Assembly: GCA_021818445.1 (NCBI GenBank)
Contig: JAKAEB010000001.1
Location: forward strand, 127,773-191,772
DNA: 64,000 nt
Source of the DNA: Planctomycetota bacterium
GTDB taxonomy: Bacteria > Planctomycetota > Phycisphaerae > WQYP01
Direction: 5' to 3'
Every line of letters starts with the position of its first letter. Position 1 is the stretch's first letter. The notes below the pieces were generated by a model that did not search any database, had not been told where the DNA came from, and worked only from the letters and a program-made list of their open reading frames with translations. Position numbers and translations under genes: made by a program. Of the stretch, positions 56,742 to 64,000 are shown piece by piece.

Positions 56742-56765
56742 TACCGTGGAAGCCCGTCTGAGTAA

Positions 56766-56780
56766 GAACAGTGACTGTTC
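56766..56780. terminator. Palindrome between convergent ftsY and glmS
   Basis: GAACAGT-G-ACTGTTC, a perfect 15-base palindrome, 25 bases after the ftsY stop. With no loop and no T-run it could equally be a protein-binding site. Confidence 0.25.
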
Positions 56781-56891
56781 CGCCGTGGATTTTGGTGGCC
56801 ATCAACAAGCGGCGACGAGCGCATCCCCGATGCACACCGCTTTGTCCGGGTAACACGGCTCAACCGCCTGCCGCTGGCTATTGGAAAATAA

Positions 56892-58721
56892 TTATTCCAC
56901 CGTCACGCTTTTAGCGAGATTGCGCGGTTTATCCACGTTGCATCCTCGGGCAACGGCCGCATGGTACGCCAGCAACTGCAGCGGAACAACGGTAAGCAGC
57001 GGCTGCAAAGGCTCAATGGTGTCGGGTACGGTAAATACATGATCGGCTATTTTGTGGATGTGCTCGTCGCCTTCGCTGGCCACTGCCAATATCTTGCCGT
57101 GCCGGGCTTTAACCTCATGGATATTGCCTATGAGCTTCTCATACTGGCTGCCGCGCGTAGCGATAAATACTGCCGGCATGCCGGGGTTGATCAATGCAAT
57201 CGGGCCATGCTTCATTTCCGCTGCGGGCAAACCCTCGGCATGGATATAGCTGATTTCCTTAAGTTTCAGCGCACCTTCCAGCGCCACAGGAAAATTGAAT
57301 CCGCGCCCGAGAAACAGCCAGTTATCACGCTTGGCGTGCTCTTCTGCCACTTGACGGATCACCTCGCTTTGCTGGAGCACCTGACGAATTTGATCCGGTA
57401 CACGCTCCAGGGCATCGATGAACTCCTGGAGCACACTTTGCGACATATATTTGCGGCGCGCGATACTCAGGGCAAGTAAAATCTCCACGACGATCTGCCC
57501 GGTGAATGCTTTGGTGCTGGCCACGCCGATTTCAGGACCGACGTGCAGATATATGCCCGCATCCGTCTCACGAGCAATGGTTGAGCCAACCACGTTGACA
57601 ATTCCCAAGCTTAGTGCTCCACGATCCTTGGCTTCGCGCAGGGCCGCCAGCGTGTCGGCCGTTTCACCGGACTGGCTGATGGCCAGCACCAATGTTCCAT
57701 CTTCAATTATGGGATTGCGGTAACGAAATTCGCTGGCGTATTCCACTTCCGTGGGAATTTTTGCCAATTCTTCAAACAAAAACTCGCCCACCAATCCCGC
57801 ATGCCATGCGGTGCCGCACCCGGTGATAATCAACCGGCGGGTGCGCACAATATCACGACTGTATTGACTGATGCCCCCAAGCACCACTCGCCCTTCCTGG
57901 CGGTCCAGTCGCCCACGCATGCAATCCTCAATGGCGTCTGGCTGTTCAAATATCTCCTTCAGCATGAAGTGGTCATAGCCACCAAGCTCAATTTGCTGGA
58001 GAGAAAATTCCACCTCGCTTAATTTTTTAGTGACGGGCGTATCGTCTATGGTGGTGGTGCGGAACTGATCCGGCCTGATGACGGCCATCTCGTTGTCATT
58101 CAGATACACTACCTGCGTGGTATGCTCAACAATGGCTGCGGCATCCGACGCCACCACGTACTCATCATCTCCCACACCGATAATCAGGGGCGATCCACGC
58201 CGGGCCACAACCAGTGTGTCGGGCTCCTCCGCTGACATGACAGCCAAACCATAGGTACCCCTGACCTCACGCAAGGCAGTCTGAACGGCTTTTACCAGAT
58301 TATTTTCATAAAAATGCCCGATCAGCACGGCCAACACCTCGGTGTCGGTCTCGCTGTGGAAAACATAACCAAGGTCGGTTAAAAAAGTTTTAATGGCAGA
58401 ATAATTTTCGATAATGCCATTGTGCACGATAGCGATCCGGCCTTTGCCGTCCATATGCGGGTGGGCGTTGCATTCCGTAGGCGCACCGTGGGTGGCCCAG
58501 CGCGTATGTGCCATGCCAATGCCACTTTGGGGCACCTTCTGCTCATCAAGTATGGACTCAAGCACACTGATCCTTCCGGCTGCCCGCCTGATGAACAACT
58601 TGCCTTGATCAATCAGGCAGACGCCCGCAGAATCGTAACCACGATATTCAAGGCGCTTAAGTCCTTCAATCAAAAGTGCTTTTGCGTCTTTCTTCCCGAC
58701 GTATGCCACGATTCCACACAT
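56892..58721 (-). CDS. glmS: Glutamine--fructose-6-phosphate aminotransferase
   Basis: Makes glucosamine 6-phosphate for peptidoglycan and lipid A. 609 residues. It starts MCGIVAYVG with Cys2 as the glutaminase nucleophile after Met removal. The Ntn domain (about 1-240) is followed by two SIS domains (TGCGTAWHAGL and SQSGETADT; LGRGFNFPVALEGALKLKE). The C-terminus ends in KPRNLAKSVTVE, the conserved tail. No glmS ribozyme is seen upstream at 58722-58802. The next gene upstream is DedA on the same strand. Confidence 0.97.
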   Translation of the reverse strand: MCGIVAYVGKKDAKALLIEGLKRLEYRGYDSAGVCLIDQGKLFIRRAAGRISVLESILDEQKVPQSGIGMAHTRWATHGAPTECNAHPHMDGKGRIAIVHNGIIENYSAIKTFLTDLGYVFHSETDTEVLAVLIGHFYENNLVKAVQTALREVRGTYGLAVMSAEEPDTLVVARRGSPLIIGVGDDEYVVASDAAAIVEHTTQVVYLNDNEMAVIRPDQFRTTTIDDTPVTKKLSEVEFSLQQIELGGYDHFMLKEIFEQPDAIEDCMRGRLDRQEGRVVLGGISQYSRDIVRTRRLIITGCGTAWHAGLVGEFLFEELAKIPTEVEYASEFRYRNPIIEDGTLVLAISQSGETADTLAALREAKDRGALSLGIVNVVGSTIARETDAGIYLHVGPEIGVASTKAFTGQIVVEILLALSIARRKYMSQSVLQEFIDALERVPDQIRQVLQQSEVIRQVAEEHAKRDNWLFLGRGFNFPVALEGALKLKEISYIHAEGLPAAEMKHGPIALINPGMPAVFIATRGSQYEKLIGNIHEVKARHGKILAVASEGDEHIHKIADHVFTVPDTIEPLQPLLTVVPLQLLAYHAAVARGCNVDKPRNLAKSVTVE

Positions 58722-58802
58722 AATGCTGTCCTTATATTCACGCAGCTTGCCCGCGCCGCAACCTCTTTTATCGGATGATTATCACCAGCCACTTCATTTC
58801 GG

Positions 58803-59525
58803 CTACCCATTCGGCCGGGAATCTGCTGACGCCTCATTGTCATCCGTCGTGGTGGCGGTCTGCGGGTATCGGCCGCCTACCGCAGTTTTGGCCGTCATTC
58901 GACGGCGATGGATGAGAAAGATCACCCCTCCGACGATTACGACGACTCCGGCCGCCGCGTATAGCCAATGTTTAAATTCGGCAACCTTTGCCAAAAATTG
59001 GTGTAAATGGTGGGCCTGCCAGTGACCCAGCCATATCAGGGTGGGGACGCTGATGAGTCCGGCCAATCCATCCACAATCAGAAAGCGAATGTACGACATT
59101 CCCGCGATGCCGCAGAAGGCAAAAATCCCCGCCCGTACCCCCGGCATAAAACGGCCGATAAACAGGGTGGCGTCGCCATATTTGGCAAAATGCTCTTCGA
59201 TCCATTTGCGGCGTTTGGGGTTGAGTACCTTGCGCACGTGACCGGCGATGACGTTTTTAGAATCAATCCCGTTCCGACCGATGAAGTACAGTATGCTGTC
59301 GCCGACGAGCATTGCCAAAAGTCCGACCGCCGACATGATCCATATGTTGGGTGCCAAGTGAGCGCGCGACCCATTAAAAGGGCCCCAGTGCGAATTGCAC
59401 AAATAGCCTGACAGGATCAGCGGCATATCTTCCGGAATTGGCACGCCGCATCCGGCAATAATTAGTAAGCCCGCCAACGCAAAGTAGGTGAACTTGGATA
59501 GCAGATTGAGCAACAATGGCACCAT
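58803..59525 (-). CDS. DedA family membrane protein
   Basis: 240 residues, SNARE-associated/VTT fold, now linked to lipid flipping across the inner membrane. Motifs: IIAGCGVPIPEDMPLILSG (family F/G-x-P-x-PE), IGRFMPGVRAGIFAFCG (the GRF-x-PG-x-R motif) and HWLYAAAGVVVIVGGVIFLI at the end. Start is a strong ATG with a hydrophobic helix. The C-terminal 30 residues are a polar tail. It is upstream of glmS but separated by about 80 bases. Confidence 0.88.
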   Translation of the reverse strand: MVPLLLNLLSKFTYFALAGLLIIAGCGVPIPEDMPLILSGYLCNSHWGPFNGSRAHLAPNIWIMSAVGLLAMLVGDSILYFIGRNGIDSKNVIAGHVRKVLNPKRRKWIEEHFAKYGDATLFIGRFMPGVRAGIFAFCGIAGMSYIRFLIVDGLAGLISVPTLIWLGHWQAHHLHQFLAKVAEFKHWLYAAAGVVVIVGGVIFLIHRRRMTAKTAVGGRYPQTATTTDDNEASADSRPNG

Positions 59526-59712
59526 GGGCGGTTTCGCGGCCTCCAGTTTTGATATCCTACTCGCTTAATCCCATATTGGTCTACCCATTCGGCATTTGCA
59601 GTTAAATCAATTCAGGCCATTGTGACGATACCCTGCTGGACTGCTTGGTCAGGGGTGTGGACATTTTTCCATCACTCCTGCTGGTGCCACTGGAGAAAGT
59701 TTTATCTGGCCG

Positions 59713-59718
59713 TATAAT
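59713..59718 (+). promoter_or_regulatory. -10 box for the FAS1 lipoprotein gene
   Basis: Perfect TATAAT about 50 bases before the ATG at 59766. The -35 (CTGGAG) is weak. AGGGG serves as ribosome binding site. The 240-base region before the gene holds nothing else. Confidence 0.4.
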
Positions 59719-59765
59719 CCAACGCCGACAGTAATGTTGGCTCTGTAAAGCAAGGGGTTTTTAAT

Positions 59766-60290
59766 ATGCGGAATACGTTGATCGCAGCAGTTGGGATTGC
59801 GGCCTTGGTACTTGGTACGCTGGCCGGTTGTGCTCAGCAATCGTCCAAGATGGTGATGCAGAATACGCAGGTTTACAGTGCCTACCGCGTGTTGGCGTCG
59901 CAGCCGCAGTTTTCCACGTTTGTTCAATTGCTAAAAGACGCCCGCCTGCGATTCTCACTGCAAACTGCCGGAAACTATACGGTTTTCGCACCTACCAACG
60001 CTGCGTTTGCTGAATTGCCGAAGGGAGAATTGAAAAACTTGGAAAAGGGAATCAATCGCAATAAGTTGCGCGATGTTCTCTGGTACCACATTGCCCCGCA
60101 GCAAATCACTCCAGTAGCCGCCGAAACACAGCCCGTCCAGCATATGACCAATCGCCAGAAAGCGCTCATTAAGGCCGCCCACGGCCAGATTGTTTCCATC
60201 GACAACGCTGCAGTGGTTGTCGGCCCGCAATATGCGGAAAATGGCGTCATTTACGGCATTGATCATGTGATCATGCCAAAGATGCGTTGA
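59766..60290 (+). CDS. Fasciclin (FAS1) domain lipoprotein
   Basis: 174 residues. Signal with lipobox LAGC at about residue 22, so lipid-anchored in the envelope. A single FAS1 domain follows: QFSTFVQLLKDARLRFSL, YTVFAPTNAAFAELP, LWYHIAPQQ and NGVIYGIDHVIMP, all four classic FAS1 regions. Such proteins mediate adhesion or act as periplasmic sensors. Single gene with its own promoter. Confidence 0.88.
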   Translation: MRNTLIAAVGIAALVLGTLAGCAQQSSKMVMQNTQVYSAYRVLASQPQFSTFVQLLKDARLRFSLQTAGNYTVFAPTNAAFAELPKGELKNLEKGINRNKLRDVLWYHIAPQQITPVAAETQPVQHMTNRQKALIKAAHGQIVSIDNAAVVVGPQYAENGVIYGIDHVIMPKMR

Positions 60291-60351
60291 ACTTTACCCG
60301 TTCATTACCCCCATGGGATTGGGCACGCTTGGTGGGTGGCAGGACCGACTG

Positions 60352-60372
60352 AAAAAATCTTCAAGATTTTTC
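60352..60372 (+). terminator. AT-rich hairpin after the FAS1 gene
   Basis: GAAAAATCTT and AAGATTTTTC pair as a 10-bp stem around one base, with further T's behind. It may end the FAS1 transcript or act in the promoter of the RNA just behind it. Confidence 0.4.
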
Positions 60373-60400
60373 TTGCATTCAGAGATTCAAGTGTTAGACT
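60373..60400 (+). promoter_or_regulatory. Promoter of the candidate small RNA
   Basis: TTGCAT (60373-60378), 16-base spacer, TAGACT (60395-60400). Predicted start near 60407. The -10 equals that of the MotA-like operon. Confidence 0.45.
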
Positions 60401-60406
60401 CTGGTT

Positions 60407-60609
60407 TGAAGCCACTGCAGGCCGCCGATGCAGACCGTCGTTACGACGCGCCCTATGGCGAAACCCTTTTGGGTCGATCTGTGAGCGGCCTCTAAGCGTG
60501 GACTTGTGCGAGCCGAATTGGGCCCGAGAAAAGCTTTGAAGGAAGCTGACGCAAGCGGCACCAGACAGCTCCGCAACTCCGCACTTTTCAGACAAGCAGT
60601 GGCTTTTTT
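60407..60609 (+). ncRNA. Candidate structured non-coding RNA, ~200 nt
   Basis: The ends pair: GCCACTGC (60411-60418) with GCAGTGGC (60596-60603), directly followed by six T's, so the closing stem doubles as a terminator. Inside, GGCCGC (60420-60425) pairs with GCGGCC (60485-60490) and encloses three small hairpins: CGTCG-TTA-CGACG, CGCC-CTAT-GGCG and ACCC-TTTT-GGGT. The 3' half has an AGCTT/AAGCT hairpin around TGAAGG. There is a promoter in front and no coding frame of note. It does not show the 4.5S, tmRNA or RNase P signatures. 6S RNA has a similar closing stem and length, but not this branched 5' domain; it remains the main alternative. Confidence 0.55.
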
Positions 60610-60895
60610 CGTTTTTAAAATCTGTGGTTCAGAACTGTCGCTTCGATTTTTTTTCGGGGCGTATCTTCGCAGTCCATCGGCGGGCTGCGTTCCCCATGGG
60701 AATTGCGCAATTTTAGTATCTCAAGTCTGCTAAAACTATTCCAAACTTGCAACAAACCGGATATACTTCCGTTCTACCAGTATGGCTTCATCGCCGTCGG
60801 ACCTGCGATAGCCATTGGCGACCGTCACACACGGATTTTGGTTCACACTTGATGCGATTTTCGCATAAGCGTTGCGTTTTTGCGTTGTAGGATTG
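60610..60895. other. 286-base gap before the ABC operon
   Basis: A TATACT box at 60762-60767 with TTCCAA 17 bases upstream is a possible promoter for the export operon, about 130 bases before its first ATG. Nothing else is supported. Confidence 0.35.
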
Positions 60896-61639
60896 ATGGA
60901 ATCTGTAAAACCACTTCTTGAACTGAAGGATATCGTTAAGCGTTATCACTTGGACGCCGGGGATGTGCTTGCACTTGATCGCATCAACTTGCAGATACTG
61001 CGCGGGGAAATGTTCGCCATCACCGGTCCCTCGGGCAGCGGTAAATCGACGCTGATGAACATCCTCGGCTGTTTGGATGTCGCTGATCAAGGTGAATATA
61101 TCCTCGACGGCGAAGATGTTTCGGAATTGGCGGGCGATCAGCTTTCCTCCATCCGCAACCGCAAGATTGGGTTTGTGTTCCAAAGCTTTAATCTCCTGCC
61201 CCGATTAAGTGCGCTGGAAAACGTTGAAATGCCATTGCTATACGCCGGTGTTCACCGAGCCAGAGAAGTCGCCACTGAGGCATTGGAAACCGTAGGTTTG
61301 GCAGAGCGTATTCACCACGAGCCGTCACAGCTTTCTGGTGGCCAGCGGCAGCGTGTGGCAATTGCCCGTGCAATTGTCACCAACCCGGCGATTATTCTTG
61401 CCGATGAGCCCACAGGGAACCTGGATTCGCGGGTGGGGCGGGATATTTTGAATCTGTTTCATGATCTCAATGCCCAGGGGCGGACCATCGTGATTGTCAC
61501 CCACGATTCGGGCGTGGCTAAACATTGCGCACGCGAGGCCCGTATTCGCGACGGGCGCGTGACGGACATTCTTGAGCATCCGCCCATTCATATGGGTGGT
61601 GCAACCGAGATGGATCCTCCGCTGGCGGCGGCAGGGTAA
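60896..61639 (+). CDS. ABC transporter ATP-binding protein (MacB/LolD type)
   Basis: 247 residues, single ATPase domain. Walker [12 protein letters not shown]-loop [12 protein letters not shown], signature [14 protein letters not shown], Walker [13 protein letters not shown], switch His in VTHD. The DEPTGNLD form and [17 protein letters not shown] are marks of the MacB/LolD group that works with MacB-type permeases. The ATG at 60896 has AGGA in front; a frame back to 60872 is unsupported. The next genes encode an adaptor and a permease. Confidence 0.93.
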   Translation: MESVKPLLELKDIVKRYHLDAGDVLALDRINLQILRGEMFAITGPSGSGKSTLMNILGCLDVADQGEYILDGEDVSELAGDQLSSIRNRKIGFVFQSFNLLPRLSALENVEMPLLYAGVHRAREVATEALETVGLAERIHHEPSQLSGGQRQRVAIARAIVTNPAIILADEPTGNLDSRVGRDILNLFHDLNAQGRTIVIVTHDSGVAKHCAREARIRDGRVTDILEHPPIHMGGATEMDPPLAAAG

Positions 61640-61673
61640 TTGTTTTTAACACAGGAAAGTTTCAAAAACGAAT

Positions 61674-63014
61674 ATGGCGAAAGCAAAAAAAACACGGAAG
61701 TGGCCTTGGATTCTCATTGTCGTGCTGCTGCTCATTGGTGGTGGGGTGTGGTGGGTGAAAACTCATTCTGCGTCGGCCGCCGTAAGGCAGCATGTGCAGA
61801 CCGCATCGGTTAAAAAAGGTACTCTGACAGTGCATGTTTACGCTACTGGTAATGTGCACGCTCGGCGCACCGTGGATGTGAAGTGCCAGGCCGGCGGTGA
61901 AATTAAAAAGTTGCCTTACCAGATTGGCGATTTGGTAAAAAGGCATCAGGTGATTCTTACGGTTGACCCGACACTGGAACTTCAGGCGCTGAACATCGCG
62001 GAGCAAGACTACAAACAAGCAAAATTTACATGGCAGACCGCCCAACTCAGTTACGAAATTGCCAAGGAGAATCTGGTCACCACCCGTCAGACAGATTTGG
62101 CCAATATCCTCTCCGCCAAGGCACAATTGAAAAATGACATGCTCAATTATCATCGCGACGAGACATTGCTCAAGGAAAACCTCGCGTCGCAGCAGACCTA
62201 TGACACCGATTACACCAGCGTGGTGAAGGATCAGCAGGCACTGCGGCTGGCGCAAATTACTTTCGATCAGCTTAAGCAACAGGCCTTGCAGGTGAAACTG
62301 CAGGAATTGAATGTTGATCTCGACAAAGTCGCCATGGCCAAGGCACAGTTCAGTGTAAGTCAGGCTCAGACTAATCTTGGTTACTGCACCGTAAAAGCGC
62401 CGTTTACGGGATACGTGGCCAACGTGGATGTGCAGCAGGGACAGATTATCGCATCGGCAACCAATAACGTCGGCGGCGGTACTACCATTATGACCTTGGT
62501 TGATTTATCACATATTTATATTAACGCCACCATTGATGAAGGCGATATCAACCGCGTGAAGCCGGGTGACAAGGTACAAATAACGGCGGCCGGCGCACCG
62601 GGTGTCATATTTCCCGGCAAGGTGGTGCTGATTGGCCCGGAATCGATTCAAGATCAGACCAGCACCAACACCAGCAGCAGCACCAGTCAGAGTAATGTGG
62701 TCACCTTTCAAGCCCAGGTTGAGGTGCTTGGAGCAAAACGTATGTTGCTGAAGCCCGGTATGACGGCCAATCTGGATATTTTTACCGATCGGCTTGCGAA
62801 CATTGTTTACATCCCGCTTCAGGCCGTAACGATCCATCATGGTCAGGATATGGTCACGGTGGCAGGGCCCGGCGGCGTGCAAAAGCCCGTTCATGTCAGC
62901 CTGGGGGTGAGAAACGATACCGATTGGCAGGTACTAAGTGGTCTGAAAGTTGGTCAAAAGGTGGTTGTGCATCTTGGCAATGCGATGAGCATGTGGACAC
63001 CTCATCATCACTGA
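61674..63014 (+). CDS. HlyD/MacA-type periplasmic adaptor protein
   Basis: 446 residues. One N-terminal anchor helix (WPWILIVVLLLIGGGVWWV), then the membrane-fusion pattern: barrel-lipoyl half GNVHARRTVDVKCQAGGEI, a long helical hairpin rich in Ala, Gln, Lys and Leu (about 105-225), the second lipoyl half YCTVKAPFTGYVANVDVQQG, and a beta-barrel domain (about 280-370). A Ser/Thr/Asn-rich insert at about 325-340 is extra. It lies 34 bases behind the ATPase and before the permease, so it completes a tripartite exporter; the outer-membrane channel is not in the window. Confidence 0.9.
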   Translation: MAKAKKTRKWPWILIVVLLLIGGGVWWVKTHSASAAVRQHVQTASVKKGTLTVHVYATGNVHARRTVDVKCQAGGEIKKLPYQIGDLVKRHQVILTVDPTLELQALNIAEQDYKQAKFTWQTAQLSYEIAKENLVTTRQTDLANILSAKAQLKNDMLNYHRDETLLKENLASQQTYDTDYTSVVKDQQALRLAQITFDQLKQQALQVKLQELNVDLDKVAMAKAQFSVSQAQTNLGYCTVKAPFTGYVANVDVQQGQIIASATNNVGGGTTIMTLVDLSHIYINATIDEGDINRVKPGDKVQITAAGAPGVIFPGKVVLIGPESIQDQTSTNTSSSTSQSNVVTFQAQVEVLGAKRMLLKPGMTANLDIFTDRLANIVYIPLQAVTIHHGQDMVTVAGPGGVQKPVHVSLGVRNDTDWQVLSGLKVGQKVVVHLGNAMSMWTPHHH

Positions 63015-63029
63015 GCGGAGTAAGCTGAC

Positions 63030-64000
63030 ATGCTTTTTTGGACGACCATTAAACTTGCCCTGCGAAGTCTTATGAGTAATAAGCTTCGTTCGATCCTCAC
63101 GATGCTGGGCATGATCATCGGCGTGGCTGCGGTGATTGCGATGCTGGCATTGGGTAATGGTGCCAGAGCCCAGATTATGAAATGGGTTTCCCGCATGGGG
63201 AAAAACACCATCACTATTTTTCCGCATAATCCGCGCATTGCGCCGGTTCTCAATGGGGCCGCTGATCCACTTTCGCTGGGCGATGCACACGCTATTTTAT
63301 CGATACCGGGAGTCAGATACGTTTCACCCGTAGTCACCGAGAGCCAGCCCGTCAAGTGGGGCAATTACCACACGTATTGCAATATCATCGGATGCGCCTC
63401 GACCTACATCTTTATCCATGACTTCAAGGTGCAAAGCGGGCACATGTTCAACTTTTTTGATGTGCGCGATATGGCGTCCGTGGCGGTGATCGGGCCGGAG
63501 ACGGCTACGCGGCTCTTTGGCAGTCAAAATCCCATTGGGCACACCATTACCGTCGGAACTGTCCGATTTAAGGTCATAGCCGTGCTCGTTCCCAAGGGGC
63601 GTCATGGCTGGTTTGACCCCGATAACCAGGTTCTTCTTCCTTACACAACCGCCATGACCAAGTTGATGGGCCGCCAGGTAGCGCTGAACCATATCGATAT
63701 CCAGGTGCAGCATGCCTCTGATTTGACGACCGTACAGAAGAAAATCCAGACGGTTTTGCGCGTTCGTCATTCGCTTATTGCTGGCGATGCCGACGATTTT
63801 TGGATATCCAACCAGCTTCAGGTTATCAAGATCGCCAATCGCATCGGTGGCGCATTTACTATATTGCTCGGTTCGGTGGCCGGCATTTCCCTTTTGGTAG
63901 GCGGCATCGGGATCATGAATATCATGCTGGTGACCGTTACCGAGCGCACCCGTGAAATTGGTATTCGTAAGGCCATCGGTGCCCGCCAACGTGACATACT
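63030..64000 (+). CDS. MacB-type ABC permease, 3' end outside window
   Basis: The frame runs from ATG 63030 (GGAG 9 bases upstream) through the end of the window, over 320 residues. An N-terminal helix (SILTMLGMIIGVAAVIAML) is followed by the large periplasmic domain with VAVIGPETATRLFG and QNPIGHTITVG, then the second helix ILLGSVAGISLLVGGIGIMNIM and TERTREIGIRKAIGARQ, all diagnostic for MacB/FtsX permeases. Start follows the adaptor by 15 bases. Only the last two helices are missing. Confidence 0.93.
   Translation, partial: MLFWTTIKLALRSLMSNKLRSILTMLGMIIGVAAVIAMLALGNGARAQIMKWVSRMGKNTITIFPHNPRIAPVLNGAADPLSLGDAHAILSIPGVRYVSPVVTESQPVKWGNYHTYCNIIGCASTYIFIHDFKVQSGHMFNFFDVRDMASVAVIGPETATRLFGSQNPIGHTITVGTVRFKVIAVLVPKGRHGWFDPDNQVLLPYTTAMTKLMGRQVALNHIDIQVQHASDLTTVQKKIQTVLRVRHSLIAGDADDFWISNQLQVIKIANRIGGAFTILLGSVAGISLLVGGIGIMNIMLVTVTERTREIGIRKAIGARQRDI

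Noticed and set aside
58722..58802. glmS ribozyme upstream of glmS
   Set aside because: The space is too short and shows no ribozyme core.
60407..60609. SRP, tmRNA or RNase P RNA
   Set aside because: Lacks the GGAA-tetraloop SRP motif, the tmRNA tag frame and the RNase P conserved regions; only 6S stays as an alternative.

Overview
The window looks like a chromosomal segment of a diderm, Gram-negative-type bacterium with roughly balanced GC content, most plausibly a planctomycete (perhaps Phycisphaerae). This is an inference from gene content, not a database result. Pointers are a PPi-type phosphofructokinase, lipid A and heptose genes, a divergent CTP synthase, a tandem pterin synthase (QueD), many small co-directional operons, several TTG/GTG starts, and an F-type ATP synthase operon headed by AtpZ/AtpI-like genes and without atpC. 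No transposase, phage or CRISPR array was seen.

Layout. 1-1770: queG end and PPi-phosphofructokinase. 1982-10779: leuS, lpxK, hldE, gmhB (fused to a membrane tail), a C26 amidotransferase, a thioredoxin-like protein and a lipoprotein; lpxK/hldE/gmhB supply lipid A and core heptose. 10885-17317: divergent pyrG, a Tat-exported GH31 glycosidase and threonine ammonia-lyase. 17318-19130: a hairpin/inverted-repeat element, an unknown membrane protein and one copy of a dispersed repeat. 19131-22496 (minus): MsbA-like exporter, flavin reductase-like protein and tandem-domain queD. 22811-26218 (minus): three overlapping genes for a MotA/TolQ-type proton channel, a one-helix long coiled-coil partner and a Sel1-repeat protein; this is my best candidate for an undescribed system. 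26526-33556: zinc-ribbon protein, hrpB, a quinone-oxidoreductase-like gene, pgpA, pgsA and rimO.

33557-36446 is a poorly coding stretch with hairpins, a broken RHS C-terminal fragment and two tiny membrane proteins behind it. 36447-40042: a secreted unknown, a fused siroheme-decarboxylase-like protein and a four-S1-domain RNA-binding protein. 40084-47830: the ATP synthase operon with a near-consensus promoter. 47831-54478: YbjQ-like protein, small membrane protein, carA, tRNA-Leu(GAG), and a minus-strand MFS / degenerate metallophosphoesterase / outer-membrane-barrel operon. 54824-56741: ribH-nusB-ftsY. 56892-59525 (minus): glmS and a DedA protein. 59766-60290: a FAS1 lipoprotein. 60407-60609: a candidate structured non-coding RNA with its own promoter and a terminator-like closing stem. 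60896-64000: a MacB/HlyD-type tripartite ABC export operon running off the end.

Dispersed through the window are three related ~137-bp repeats (15838-15973, 18961-19100, 26329-26465), all in the same orientation.
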